Below are positions 15,582-24,902 of a stretch of 64,000 nucleotides of DNA, piece after piece (positions within the stretch are counted from its first letter, which is position 1; every line of letters begins with the position of its first letter). The DNA is from Bacteroidaceae bacterium (GTDB lineage: Bacteria; Bacteroidota; Bacteroidia; Bacteroidales; Bacteroidaceae): NCBI GenBank assembly GCA_017509605.1, contig JAFWPH010000037.1, forward strand, positions 124,001 through 188,000. Direction: 5' to 3'. The notes beneath the pieces are model-generated. The model was given only the letters and a program-made list of their open reading frames with translations. It searched no databases and was not told where the DNA came from. The position numbers were made by a program, and so were the translations under genes.

Positions 15582-17135
15582 TTAGCGAGCAAAGTTTCTG
15601 GTCAATGCACCTAAGCTGTCCAACAGTCCTCCGATCAAGGCTCCCAGCATGTTCTCGTCCTTGTTCTTCATCAAGATGTTCAGTTCCATGTTCTGTGCAT
15701 CGGTGAGTCGGATGCTGACTCCCTCGAAGTGTTGCGACAGCATGGAAAGGGTGAGACCGGTCGAGGAGTAGGAATTGGTGGAATTGGCCATCTGTTGGAT
15801 GTTCAGATAGACGAAGAGACGTGAGTCGCGTATCTCGTCGTCGAGGGCTTTCAGTACATCGGAACCTTGTCCGGAGAGGGCGGTCTTCACGAGGTCGGGT
15901 GACGAGGTGAAGTAGAGTTCTTTCGGGCGTGTACCCCAATAGAAGGTCATGTCGTCGGCATTCAGTCTGTATTGGTTGTCGCCAGTGGAGGTCATGCTCA
16001 GTCCGTACTCCCGCATCGAGGTCGTCCAGTAATCGACATCGTTGAGGAAATCCTGGTTCTTGGTCTGTCCCACCAGCAAGTATGGCACTTCAAACATTGC
16101 GTCGGAGTCGATGGCAGGTATGGTCAGCATGAGGTCGCCATCGATGCTTTTGATCATCTTCTCGATGTCGATGGCGCGTTCGGCGAGGAAGAGTTGTTGC
16201 TTCAAGTTGGCTTCCTTTTTCAGCTGTCCGAGCAACCATTCGCCATTGAATCCTGCACTGGCCCAGAGAACAAATTCTCTTGGTGAATTTTTAAGGTATA
16301 ATCCTTTGATTTTATGTGTATTTTTGTTTGTCTCTTCAAGCAGTGCTTTAAGCACTTCGTTGTCGCTTGAAATCTCGGTTTTGAACGACAATTTTCCTTT
16401 GAGGGCTGAGAGAGATGCAGTCACGTCCACCTCCTCTTGTCGTACACCTTTTGGAAGCAGTTGGGTGTAGGCGCCAAGGATGTTCTTGGGCAATGAGGCG
16501 AGTGAACCGAATAGTGTGATGTCGCCCTCGGCATTGTTGAGCCGGTCGGCTTTTTTTGTCGAGAAGAAACTGTTCTTCTTGCCCTGTCCCAAGAAGTTAG
16601 TGATGCTCTCATTGGGGTTGTAGAATCCGTCGGTTGGCATCATCACGAGAAGAGCATCATCGTTGAAAGCGGCTGGCACCTCTCCGAAGAATTTGGTCCA
16701 CATCAGACCATTCTTTGTTGTCGGCTTGGTGCTTCCTCCCTCAGATTCCATCTTTGTCAGGAAGTCGCTGAGCTTGTCTTTGTTGCCGACCTTAGCCAGC
16801 AGGCAGAGGGAGTTGTCGGGGGTGGAGAAAAGATAGATTCTCTTGCGGAAGTCGATGCCAGTCTTCTCTGGATGTTCGAAGAAAGAGACCACGTTGTCGA
16901 TGTCGTCACCCGACACCATGCCACCGAGTTCCTGCTTCAACTTGTCGGTCAGTTTCTTTTCGCCGAGGCCGCTTTTCTTCACGATGGCGGCCACATCTAC
17001 GGAACACACCATCCGGGCGTCGGAGGGAATGGCGTTGAGGTAGTTGTCGCCCGATGGGCGCAGCAAGAAAAACAAGGCTACTGCGGCGACGATGACCAAC
17101 AGCCCTATTAAGGGCAGCAATACTTTCTTTTTCAT
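15582..17135 (-). CDS. DUF4836 family membrane-anchored protein
   Basis: The 517-residue protein starts at the ATG at 17135 (MKKKVLLPLIGLLV); the frame is open further upstream, but that part lies over the trmD gene in another frame and is low-complexity. Residues ~4-28 form a signal anchor or uncleaved signal peptide, after which the chain is extracytoplasmic. The segment NYLNAIPSDARMVCSVDVAA just after the helix is typical of DUF4836 proteins of Bacteroides and Prevotella (pattern of IP-x-x-A followed by a Ser/Val-rich strand). The function of the family is unknown. The gene is 68 bases downstream of trmD and may share its transcript. Confidence 0.75.
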   Translation of the reverse strand: MKKKVLLPLIGLLVIVAAVALFFLLRPSGDNYLNAIPSDARMVCSVDVAAIVKKSGLGEKKLTDKLKQELGGMVSGDDIDNVVSFFEHPEKTGIDFRKRIYLFSTPDNSLCLLAKVGNKDKLSDFLTKMESEGGSTKPTTKNGLMWTKFFGEVPAAFNDDALLVMMPTDGFYNPNESITNFLGQGKKNSFFSTKKADRLNNAEGDITLFGSLASLPKNILGAYTQLLPKGVRQEEVDVTASLSALKGKLSFKTEISSDNEVLKALLEETNKNTHKIKGLYLKNSPREFVLWASAGFNGEWLLGQLKKEANLKQQLFLAERAIDIEKMIKSIDGDLMLTIPAIDSDAMFEVPYLLVGQTKNQDFLNDVDYWTTSMREYGLSMTSTGDNQYRLNADDMTFYWGTRPKELYFTSSPDLVKTALSGQGSDVLKALDDEIRDSRLFVYLNIQQMANSTNSYSSTGLTLSMLSQHFEGVSIRLTDAQNMELNILMKNKDENMLGALIGGLLDSLGALTRNFAR

Positions 17136-17203
17136 ATTCTGATTGAGTTTTGATAATCGATTTTTGTTGATCCAAAAGGGACGGGTTTTGGGTGACAATA
17201 ACT

Positions 17204-17881
17204 CTAATGGTCCAGGAGGTCGGGACGCAGGCGTTGGGTTCGTTCGAGAGCCTGCTGCAATTCCCAGTCCTTGATTTTGGCCTCGTGTCCAGAAAGAAGG
17301 ATTTCTGGCACCTGCCATCCTTTGTAGTCGGCAGGACGTGTATAGACGGGTGCGGCGAGTAGGTTGTCCTGGAAGGAGTCGGAGAGAGCGCTCTGCTCGT
17401 CTCCAATGGCTCCTGGCAAAACGCGGACGATGGCGTCGGTCATGCAAGCCGCGGCAAGTTCTCCTCCGGTGAGCACGAAGTCGCCGATGCTCACTTCCCG
17501 AGTGATGAGGTGCTCTCGAATGCGGTAATCCACGCCCTTGTAGTGTCCGCAGAGGATGATGATGTTCTTCTTCAAAGACAGTTCGTTGGCCATGGGCTGG
17601 TCGAACTGCTGTCCGTCGGGTGTTGTGAAGATGATCTCGTCGTAGTCACGTTCTGCTTTGAGTGCTGAGATGCAGTCATCAATGGGCTGGCATTTCATTA
17701 CCATGCCGGCGAATCCGCCGAATGGGTAGTCATCTACCTTCCGGTGGCGGTCGGTGGAATAGTCTCGCAGGTTGTGGATGTGTATCTCGGCGATGCCTTT
17801 CTTCTGTGCCCTGCCAATAATGCTTTCGTTCATGAAACCCTCGATGAGTTCGGGAATCACGGTCAGTATGTCGATTCTCAC
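17204..17881 (-). CDS. trmD: tRNA (guanine-N1-)-methyltransferase
   Basis: The 225-residue enzyme methylates G37 next to the anticodon of tRNAs that read CNN and some GGG codons, using S-adenosylmethionine. The deep trefoil knot signatures are present: [29 protein letters not shown] and [14 protein letters not shown], and the C-terminal tRNA-binding helix region ends [13 protein letters not shown]. The length is normal. It is first in a minus-strand run with its own promoter box just upstream (17907-17915). It is not in the usual rpsP-rimM-rplS setting. Confidence 0.96.
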   Translation of the reverse strand: MRIDILTVIPELIEGFMNESIIGRAQKKGIAEIHIHNLRDYSTDRHRKVDDYPFGGFAGMVMKCQPIDDCISALKAERDYDEIIFTTPDGQQFDQPMANELSLKKNIIILCGHYKGVDYRIREHLITREVSIGDFVLTGGELAAACMTDAIVRVLPGAIGDEQSALSDSFQDNLLAAPVYTRPADYKGWQVPEILLSGHEAKIKDWELQQALERTQRLRPDLLDH

Positions 17882-17906
17882 TTCTGATGTGTTTAATTAT
17901 TCCGCT

Positions 17907-17915
17907 GCAAAATTA
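17907..17915 (-). promoter_or_regulatory. Promoter -7 box of trmD
   Basis: The complement reads TAATTTTGC, about 26 bases before the trmD start, matching TAnnTTTG. The -33 side is only loosely matched. Confidence 0.6.
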
Positions 17916-18266
17916 CGAAAAAAATCGCTCAATCGTTCCATGTGTCGGCCATTTTAAGTTGTTAGTGTTTGTTTTGACTCTTTTTTGTCATTTAAAATGT
18001 TGTTATTTGTTTGATTTGGGAGAAAAGTGCAACATAAATTTTTATAAGAATGTAAAAATGTCTAACTTTGCACTCGTGAATTTATTCATCCAGACAACGG
18101 CATCATGACGTCAGGTCACGACAATTCATACGATGAAAAGTGATTTATTCTACTGCGTTTTGAGCGTTTGTTGTTTCAAATATTTGTGTATCAGTAGATT
18201 CAGCGGCTGTTTTTCAGACGTTGGATGAACTAGGAGTATGCACTATAACGTAATAAGGCGGTTTTT
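17916..18266 (+). promoter_or_regulatory. Promoter and ~190-nt leader of the polysaccharide locus
   Basis: TAACTTTGC at 18063-18071 is a strong -7 box for rightward transcription into the polysaccharide locus. The predicted leader is about 190 nt, long for a simple promoter. It contains a 31-codon, Cys-rich small ORF at 18133-18228 (start MKSDLFYCVLS) that has no clear ribosome-binding evidence. No UpxY/NusG-like antiterminator gene is found at the head of the locus. Confidence 0.6.
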
Positions 18267-20198
18267 ATGAACGCTACAATTCTGAAATTCAGCAGATTCA
18301 AGATACTTAACAGGTATATTGTTTGGGGGGTTGATTTGCTTGTGTCTTTGTCATCACTCCTACTCAGTTATCTGTTCATCAATTACTTGCTTAACGTCAC
18401 TTTGGCGATAGGTCTGATCTGGCAGTTGCTTCTTGTCGGAGCCATCGCCACGGGGTTCTGGACATTCTTCTTCAGAGTACACGACGGTGTTATCCGTCAC
18501 ACCACCACTGTTGAGTTGTTGCGTATCGTCAAGGCAATGTTTTTCAAATCGTTGACTCTGTTGGTTTTCTCCTACTTCGGATTTTTCGGTTTCAGCCATA
18601 TCTCTTTCCACGTCTATGCCATCATCATAGGCGACTTCTTCATCTCATTGGTGTTGCTCATGCTCTGGCGTCTTTTGATCCAGAGTTTCTATCGGTATGT
18701 GTTGCAGCACACAGAGAAGGCAGTGCTCAACACCCTTGTCTATGGCACTGGCGAGGACTCCTTGAAGATAGCAAGCTACCTTAAAGGGGTCAACGGCAAG
18801 TACAGGATGCTGGGTTTTATCAGCCGACAGCCCAAACGTAACCGTTACCGTATCTACGACACCCCCATCTACTATGGTGCTGATATCGAGACTATCGACA
18901 AACTGGTCCGTAGTCTTAGCATCGACTGCATGATGTTCGCCAACAGCGACGACCTGAAAAAGAATGACGACTTGTTGAACTATGGTCTGGAGAACAAACT
19001 GAGTATGCGCATCGTTCCCGCTTCGGAAATGACGGGTGAGTATGCTGAGTCGCAGTTGCGCTCTATTCAGATTGAGGACCTGCTGGGCAGGGACGAAATA
19101 AAAATCGACTTGGACAAGATTCACAATGTGATCCGCAACAAGGTGGTGATGGTCACTGGCGCCGCTGGCAGTATCGGCAGCGAGCTGTGTCGCCAGTTGA
19201 TACGTTTCGATATCAAGCAACTGGTGGTACTCGATTTCTCGGAGACGGGTGTTTACAACATCGACATGGAACTTCGTTGTGACTTGAAGGCGAAGAACGT
19301 GTATGCCGTCATTGCCGATGTCCGCAATAGAGAACGTGTGGAGACGGTGATTAAACGCACTCATCCCGACATCATCTTCCATGCCGCGGCCTACAAGCAT
19401 GTTCCGCTCATGGAGTCTTATCCCTGCGAGGCCGTCATCGACAATGTCCTTGGCACGAAGAATGTGGCCGATATGGCATTGAAGTACCATGTGGAGAAGT
19501 TTGTGATGATATCGACCGACAAGGCCGTGAAGCCGAGCAATGTCATGGGAGCCACCAAACGCGTGGCCGAGACCTATGTCCAGAGTCTGGGCAAGGCTGA
19601 GCAGGACGGCAAGGTGGATGGACGCACAGTCTTCGTGACTACACGCTTTGGCAACGTGCTTGGCAGCAACGGCAGTGTAATCCCCCTCTTCCGCAAACAA
19701 ATAGAGCGGGGAGGTCCTGTCACGGTCACACACCAAGACATCATCCGCTATTTCATGTCGATCCCAGAGGCTTGCCGTCTGGTTCTTGAAGCTGTCTATC
19801 TCGGAAAGGGCAATGACCTGTTTGTCTTCGATATGGGCGAACCGGTGAAGATCGATTATCTCGCCCGCAAGATGATAGAGCTCAGTGGCCTGAGGCCCGA
19901 CATCGACATAAAGATTGTTTATACCGGCCTTCGACCGGGCGAGAAGCTTTATGAAGAGCTGCTTTACCAGAAAGAGAATACCATACCTACAAACCACAGC
20001 AAGATCTTCCATGCCAAGAGTAGCATCAGGAATGATTTCGATGTGGTGTCAGAACTTGTTGACCAGCTCATCAAGACCGCCAAGGATTTCGACAAGATGG
20101 AGACGGTGAGGCTCATCAAGGCCATCGTTCCCGATTACAAGAGTCAGAACTCTGTGTATGAGCAACTTGACGAGCAAAAGACTTCCGAAACAAAATAA
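18267..20198 (+). CDS. Membrane nucleotide-sugar 4,6-dehydratase/epimerase (WbpM/CapD/FlaA1 family)
   Basis: The 643-residue inner-membrane protein makes a keto-deoxy or epimerised UDP-HexNAc for the polysaccharide. The first ~140 residues hold four membrane helices; a CoA-binding-like Rossmann domain follows (VYGTGEDSLKIASYLKG) and then the catalytic SDR domain with GAAGSIG at residues 298-304, YKHVPLMESYPCEAVIDN, and the family-specific catalytic STDKAVKPSNVMGATKR, in which Met replaces the usual Tyr of the SDR triad, as in WbpM. Family members convert UDP-GlcNAc to UDP-4-keto-6-deoxy-GlcNAc. The DegT-like aminotransferase at 21697 can act on that product, pointing to a diamino-trideoxy sugar (inference). 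It is the first gene of the locus. Confidence 0.92.
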   Translation: MNATILKFSRFKILNRYIVWGVDLLVSLSSLLLSYLFINYLLNVTLAIGLIWQLLLVGAIATGFWTFFFRVHDGVIRHTTTVELLRIVKAMFFKSLTLLVFSYFGFFGFSHISFHVYAIIIGDFFISLVLLMLWRLLIQSFYRYVLQHTEKAVLNTLVYGTGEDSLKIASYLKGVNGKYRMLGFISRQPKRNRYRIYDTPIYYGADIETIDKLVRSLSIDCMMFANSDDLKKNDDLLNYGLENKLSMRIVPASEMTGEYAESQLRSIQIEDLLGRDEIKIDLDKIHNVIRNKVVMVTGAAGSIGSELCRQLIRFDIKQLVVLDFSETGVYNIDMELRCDLKAKNVYAVIADVRNRERVETVIKRTHPDIIFHAAAYKHVPLMESYPCEAVIDNVLGTKNVADMALKYHVEKFVMISTDKAVKPSNVMGATKRVAETYVQSLGKAEQDGKVDGRTVFVTTRFGNVLGSNGSVIPLFRKQIERGGPVTVTHQDIIRYFMSIPEACRLVLEAVYLGKGNDLFVFDMGEPVKIDYLARKMIELSGLRPDIDIKIVYTGLRPGEKLYEELLYQKENTIPTNHSKIFHAKSSIRNDFDVVSELVDQLIKTAKDFDKMETVRLIKAIVPDYKSQNSVYEQLDEQKTSETK

Positions 20199-20209
20199 CA
20201 CTCAAGATA

Positions 20210-21685
20210 ATGAAAAAATCAATTCTACTGACATGCTGCCTGTTGTTTGGCTCTTTGACATCTATCGCGCAACAGGAGATCCGTCAGTATGCAGACCCGA
20301 ACGACCGTTTGGTCACTATCCAACCGAGGTTCACAGATAACATCTTTGTTGAGCTCCATGGAGGAAGTTATTTCTCATGGGGTACCAACCTCACGTACCG
20401 TCAGTTCTTCAAGCGCTTTAATCCCGCCGCGGGTCTGGCAGTGGGCAAATGGCTCAACCCTTACTTCGCACCGAGGATTGAGTTTATGTGGGGTAAGAAC
20501 CAAGGTCAGTTGCTCAGCCCCAAAAGAATTTATAACTTTCATTCTGTGGCTGCCACAGGTGACGCATTGTTGAGCCTGTCTAACATCTTTTGCAGGTACA
20601 ATCCAAAAAGATGGATTGATGTACAGATGATTCTTGGTGTGGGCTGTGAATACACCTTTGGTTTCACAGATGCTTCTTGGAACATCAACAAGTTCTATTT
20701 TAATGATGCAAACAAGCTCTTTCTGTCGCTTCACTCTGGTCTCGGGCTGAAATTCAGAGTAAGCCAGGCTGTGGACCTTGGTATGGAAGGTGTTGTGACC
20801 TTCTCTGGCAACACGTTTGACGGTGGTTACCGAGGAAAAGGTTACGACGGACACGTCAATATCATGGCCACCGTTGGCTACAGGTTTCTTAACAGCACTG
20901 GAAGCCATTTGATGACCTTCAAAGGCCGCAGATACATGACATCATATCATCATAAGCGTCCGAAGGTGAGGAAACTCGACACTGAATATATTACAATTGT
21001 CGCCACAGATGACAAGAACAGGATTCAATCGACTGCATATTTCACACCTGACTCAATGTCGCTCGATGATGACGTCAGAGAGGTGGTTAGAGAGGCTGAA
21101 ACGAAATTCCGTGAGAACAACAGCAATGTGAAAATCTACCTGACTGTCAAGGATCATTTCCCGAAAGACCTACCGCTGTTCTTATTGCGTGCCAAGTCGA
21201 TAAGGGAAGAATTGATGAACCAATACATCGTCCCGGCAGGTAGTATAATGATTGAGCGGAATCCCGAGGTGGTCAGAACCCTTGATCCAGAGAAGGTGGC
21301 TGTTGTGGTCTATATTGACGATAAGCCAGGCGCAGTCAGTGAGACAGCATCAGAAAGTGCCGTTGACATCTTCAGGCAACCAAGCCAGACTCGTCCTGAA
21401 TCGGTAAAGCAAGATGCTAAGCCCAAACTTACAAAAGCTGAGAAGAAAGCCCGAAAAGCGTCTTTAAAAGCTGAGAAGAAAGCCCGAAAGGCGTCGATTA
21501 AGAAAGAAAGGGAGGCCTATGAGAAATCAGTGAAGGAAGAAAAGGCATCCCGAAAAGCTTCAACCAAGGCGGAAAAGCAATCCCGCAAGGAATCTGAAAA
21601 AGCGGAGAAGCAATCCCGCAAAGAATCAGAAAAGGCGGAAAAGCAATCCCGCAAGGAACAGAAACGTCAGACAAAGAAAAAATAG
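20210..21685 (+). CDS. Outer-membrane beta-barrel protein with OmpA-like region and 11-residue repeat tail
   Basis: The 491-residue protein has a signal peptide (residues 1-20, SIAQQ). Residues ~35-235 alternate polar and hydrophobic residues with many aromatics and end in VGYRFLN, consistent with a small beta-barrel. Residues ~260-375 resemble a divergent OmpA C-terminal peptidoglycan-binding fold (AYFTPDSMSLDDDVREVV, then RAKSIREELMNQY and an Arg/Glu-rich strand VVVYID). Residues 409-485 are seven consecutive 11-residue repeats of the type KAEKQSRKESE, highly charged and predicted helical. The exact role is unknown; the place between sugar-modifying genes suggests anchoring or export of the polysaccharide. 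It starts 11 bases after the dehydratase gene. Confidence 0.75.
   Translation: MKKSILLTCCLLFGSLTSIAQQEIRQYADPNDRLVTIQPRFTDNIFVELHGGSYFSWGTNLTYRQFFKRFNPAAGLAVGKWLNPYFAPRIEFMWGKNQGQLLSPKRIYNFHSVAATGDALLSLSNIFCRYNPKRWIDVQMILGVGCEYTFGFTDASWNINKFYFNDANKLFLSLHSGLGLKFRVSQAVDLGMEGVVTFSGNTFDGGYRGKGYDGHVNIMATVGYRFLNSTGSHLMTFKGRRYMTSYHHKRPKVRKLDTEYITIVATDDKNRIQSTAYFTPDSMSLDDDVREVVREAETKFRENNSNVKIYLTVKDHFPKDLPLFLLRAKSIREELMNQYIVPAGSIMIERNPEVVRTLDPEKVAVVVYIDDKPGAVSETASESAVDIFRQPSQTRPESVKQDAKPKLTKAEKKARKASLKAEKKARKASIKKEREAYEKSVKEEKASRKASTKAEKQSRKESEKAEKQSRKESEKAEKQSRKEQKRQTKKK
21434..21664 (+). repeat. Seven 33-bp coding repeats in the outer-membrane protein gene
   Basis: Seven in-frame units of 33 bases encode 11-residue repeats. 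Units 1-2 and 5-7 are close at the DNA level (for example gcggaaaagcaatcccgcaa recurring at 33-base spacing), which makes copy-number change by slippage possible without frameshift. Confidence 0.85.
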
Positions 21686-21696
21686 TTAGATAATCT

Positions 21697-22851
21697 ATGG
21701 GACGTATATTGTTATCGCTTGCCCACATGGGTGGCGATGAACGTGAATATGTAAGAGAGGCATTCGACACCAATTGGGTGGTGCCTCTCGGACCTAATGT
21801 CAATGGATTTGAGTCGGACCTTGAGCAATGGCTCAATCGTCATAGTGACCACGAGAACTATGTGGTCGCGCTGAGCGCAGGCACAGCGGCCCTTCATCTG
21901 GGGCTTGTCATGCTGGGTGTAGGCAAAGGTGATGAGGTGATCTGCCAGAGTTTCACCTTCGCCGCATCAGCCAACCCCATCACGTACCAGGGAGCCACCC
22001 CGGTCTTTGTCGATAGCGAGGCCGACACTTGGAACATGGATCCTGAGTTGTTGGAAGAGGCCATCGTTGATCGGATGAACAAGACTGGAAAGAAACCCAA
22101 AGCCATCATCCCAGTCCATCTATACGGCTATCCGGCGAAACTCAGCCAGTTGATGGCTGTGGCTCACAAATACGACATCCCAGTGCTCGAGGACTCGGCC
22201 GAAGCCATGGGCTCTACCTACGATGGCCTTCATTGTGGCACTTTCGGCCGATTCGGCGTCATGTCGTTCAATGGTAACAAGATGATCACCACCAGTGGAG
22301 GCGGTGCGCTGATTTGCCGTAGCAAGAGTGATGCCGACAGGGTGAAGTTCTACGCCACTCAGGCCCGTGAGAACTTCCCTTACTACCAACATGAGAACAT
22401 AGGCTACAACTACCGCCTGAGTAATGTGTGCGCTGGCATAGGCCGCGGACAGATGAAGGTGGTGGATCAACATGTGGCCAGACGTAACGAGATACACCGT
22501 ATGTATGTATCCATGCTCTCGGGGGTGGATGGCATCAAGGTGATGGAGCCTAAGGCCGACAAACCTTCCAGCCCCAACTTCTGGCTCAGTTGCATCTGTG
22601 TGGATGCCGCCAGTATCGGAGGCAAGGACTATACTCAATTGTCGGCGTTGCTGGGCAGTCATGACATCGAGACACGTCCGTTGTGGAAGCCCATGCATCT
22701 GCAGCCCGTGTTCTCTCAGGCTCCTGCATACGTCAACGGCGTGTCGGAGCGGATGTTCAACTGTGGACTTTGTCTGCCATCGGGCCCCATGGTGACAGAT
22801 GACGATGTCGATAGGATCGTCAGCATCATCAAGGGTTTTGCTGGCCACTGA
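21697..22851 (+). CDS. DegT/DnrJ/EryC1 family PLP aminotransferase
   Basis: The 384-residue cytoplasmic enzyme transfers an amino group to a 4-keto nucleotide sugar. Typical motifs are LSAGTAALHLGL (cofactor phosphate), QSFTFAASANPITYQGATPV, VLEDSAEAMGSTYDG and FNGNKMITTSGGG, with the Schiff-base Lys195 in the last. Of the family it looks closest to the aminotransferases of bacillosamine and similar 4-amino-sugar pathways (PglE/EpsN type). Together with the WbpM-like enzyme at 18267 it would make UDP-4-amino-4,6-dideoxy-HexNAc; the product stereochemistry cannot be told. The C-terminal part binds the sugar through NIGYNYRLSNVCAGIGRGQ. Confidence 0.9.
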   Translation: MGRILLSLAHMGGDEREYVREAFDTNWVVPLGPNVNGFESDLEQWLNRHSDHENYVVALSAGTAALHLGLVMLGVGKGDEVICQSFTFAASANPITYQGATPVFVDSEADTWNMDPELLEEAIVDRMNKTGKKPKAIIPVHLYGYPAKLSQLMAVAHKYDIPVLEDSAEAMGSTYDGLHCGTFGRFGVMSFNGNKMITTSGGGALICRSKSDADRVKFYATQARENFPYYQHENIGYNYRLSNVCAGIGRGQMKVVDQHVARRNEIHRMYVSMLSGVDGIKVMEPKADKPSSPNFWLSCICVDAASIGGKDYTQLSALLGSHDIETRPLWKPMHLQPVFSQAPAYVNGVSERMFNCGLCLPSGPMVTDDDVDRIVSIIKGFAGH

Positions 22852-22925
22852 CCTCTTCGGGATCGTGTGGGCATAATGTCAAAGCCATTGCGGATCTCCA
22901 ACCTACGGAAACGCTTTCGGCCGTC

Positions 22926-24074
22926 ATGGTATTGGATGAAGCCAAACTGAAGTCCCTGTTCCTCCATCTGTTGCGGTCAGCGATGTGGGAGAGCGAGGCT
23001 GACACGAGTCTGTTCCCACTTTCCTTGCATGAGTGGCAATGGATCTTTGTCACAGCGGAAAGGCATACCTTGACAGCGGTTGTGTATGATGCAATCAATG
23101 CCCTACCCGAAGCCATCAAACCGGGTACGGAGTTGATGTCGATGTGGAAGAAGATCGCCGATAGCCAGGAGCAAGAGTGTCTTAGGCACCTGCGCACCGT
23201 CAACTATCTTCATGGCCGTCTTCAGTCGTCGGGCATTACGCCTACTGTCGTGAAGGGATTGTCACTGGCTGTCTGCTATCCACATCCCCGCCATCGTCAT
23301 ACTGGCGATATCGACTTGTTTTTCGGTTCTGTGGAACGCAAGAATATAGCAGACAGAACAGTTGAGGAGTGGGGGATTCCTGTTGAGAGAAAACTCCATG
23401 ATGAGTCGATATACATGGTTGGCAATGTGGTGGTGGAGCATCACGGACATTTGTTCCAAAGCCATAACCTCTGGGTGAGGACCTCAGCCAGGAAGCGTCT
23501 GCAAGCAGCGCTCTCATCCGAGGAGGCCTATTGTCAGGAGGATATCTTAGGATCGGACCTTACAACACTCCATCCCGACCTTGCCCTCTTGTTGCTTGTC
23601 TGTCACAGCTACAAGCATGTCATCAACAGCGGCATTGGTTTGCGTCAACTGGCCGATTTAGCACTCTTTCTCAAGAAAGCACATGCAGACATCCACCCCG
23701 AGGTAGTTGCCCGCTGGGCCTCTGACTGGAAGATGACAGGCTGGACGCGTTGCCTAATGGCTACTCTTTGCAAGTACTTGGGGATGCCATCTGATTACTC
23801 CCCTGTGGAACCAGGTGGTGACAAAGACGCAGACGTGTTGATGAACGAGGTGTGGATGACCGCTAATTTTGGACAGACCGACAGCCGTTATGTCCCAGTT
23901 GGCGGTGCTTCTGCGAACCGAAAGACCACTGTTAGAAGACTATTGCATAATTACCGCCTTTTCGCCCACTATTCATACGGCGAGGCCACAGGGTCACTTA
24001 TGCTGCTGGTTTATATCAGGCTGAAAGAGTGCTTGAATGGCAGGAAAAGTGAATCGTCAGTTATAGAAAATTAA
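22926..24074 (+). CDS. Nucleotidyltransferase-fold family protein (NTP_transf_5-like)
   Basis: The 382-residue protein has a nucleotidyltransferase-fold core: VVKGLSLAVCYP, then GDIDLFFGSVE with the two metal-binding Asp, then VEHHGHLF. This is the pattern of the uncharacterised nucleotidyltransferase family (NTP_transf_5) that turns up in capsule and exosortase loci. No signal peptide or membrane helix is evident. The substrate is unknown. It begins 74 bases after the aminotransferase and 15 bases before the export lipoprotein, so it belongs to the same transcript. Confidence 0.75.
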   Translation: MVLDEAKLKSLFLHLLRSAMWESEADTSLFPLSLHEWQWIFVTAERHTLTAVVYDAINALPEAIKPGTELMSMWKKIADSQEQECLRHLRTVNYLHGRLQSSGITPTVVKGLSLAVCYPHPRHRHTGDIDLFFGSVERKNIADRTVEEWGIPVERKLHDESIYMVGNVVVEHHGHLFQSHNLWVRTSARKRLQAALSSEEAYCQEDILGSDLTTLHPDLALLLLVCHSYKHVINSGIGLRQLADLALFLKKAHADIHPEVVARWASDWKMTGWTRCLMATLCKYLGMPSDYSPVEPGGDKDADVLMNEVWMTANFGQTDSRYVPVGGASANRKTTVRRLLHNYRLFAHYSYGEATGSLMLLVYIRLKECLNGRKSESSVIEN

Positions 24075-24089
24075 AAACTACAGTAAAAT

Positions 24090-24902
24090 ATGAAAACATT
24101 TGTAAGATTATGTTGTTTGTTTGTCGTCGTCATGATGACATCATGTGTGAAACGAGGTGACTACATCTATCTCCAGGACATGGACGAGAAATTGGAATAC
24201 CCCGTTGTGCAGAAGTATGAGACCGTGATACAACGAGACGACAAACTGAGTATCAAGGTAAGTTGCAAAACGCCCGAACTCGCTCTTGCGTTCAACATTT
24301 TCGGTGAGAGTGGCTATGTAGTAGGCAACGACGGTTCTATTCGTGCCAACAACACCAACATGTCAGCCGATTCAAGAGTTAGTGGTTACACTGTCGGCGT
24401 GGATGGCAACATCACATTCCCCATGTTGGGTAAGCTTCATGTGGAGGGCTTGACACGCAAGCAGTTGATTGACATGATCACCCAGAAAATTATAGAAATG
24501 GAGTTGCTGAAGGATCCCATTGTCATTGTGGAGTTCCTGAACCTGAAAATCTCCGTTCTTGGTGAGGTGGGACGTGTGGGTACCATCAATCTTCAGGGCG
24601 ACCGGTTCACCTTACTTGATGCACTTGCAGCCAGTGGCGACCTTACTGGCAATTCCCGTCTTGACCGTATCGGCGTGATTCGTGAGTATGGCGATAGCCG
24701 TCGTATCTACTGGAACGATATCCGTTCGAAGGACATCTTCCTTTCTCCCACTTTCTACTTGCAGCAGAACGACATCATCTATGTTGAGCCCACCGGTAGG
24801 AAGGCTCGAAATGAAAACCGAACCAACCTGTACATGATTCAGTCGGTTTTTGCTTTCATTACCTCAACAATCTCTCTTATCTTGCTCTTCAACAAATTAT
24901 AA
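24090..24902 (+). CDS. Wza-like polysaccharide export lipoprotein (first copy)
   Basis: The 270-residue protein has a lipoprotein signal (MMTSC, Cys18-20 region) followed by a Poly_export domain (RDDKLSIKVSCKTPELA, VGVDGNITFPMLGKLHVEG) and an SLBB domain (KISVLGEVGRVGTINLQGD). It ends with one hydrophobic helix (SVFAFITSTISLILLF), so it may span the outer membrane by a helix as Wza does. Its partner is the Wzc-like kinase encoded next, 110 bases downstream. A second paralogue is at 46307, at the other end of the locus. Confidence 0.9.
   Translation: MKTFVRLCCLFVVVMMTSCVKRGDYIYLQDMDEKLEYPVVQKYETVIQRDDKLSIKVSCKTPELALAFNIFGESGYVVGNDGSIRANNTNMSADSRVSGYTVGVDGNITFPMLGKLHVEGLTRKQLIDMITQKIIEMELLKDPIVIVEFLNLKISVLGEVGRVGTINLQGDRFTLLDALAASGDLTGNSRLDRIGVIREYGDSRRIYWNDIRSKDIFLSPTFYLQQNDIIYVEPTGRKARNENRTNLYMIQSVFAFITSTISLILLFNKL

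Noticed and set aside
17136..17447. N-terminal extension of the DUF4836 gene
   Set aside because: The extension runs over trmD in another frame, is Arg/Pro-rich and lies before a perfect signal-anchor start at 17135.
19000..19150. Premature frameshift or break in the dehydratase gene
   Set aside because: The frame is continuous and all motifs are in order.
18645..20012. 455-residue open frame on the minus strand opposite the dehydratase gene
   Set aside because: It is fully covered by a well-supported plus-strand gene, has no recognisable motif and is rich in His and Leu as expected of an antisense frame.
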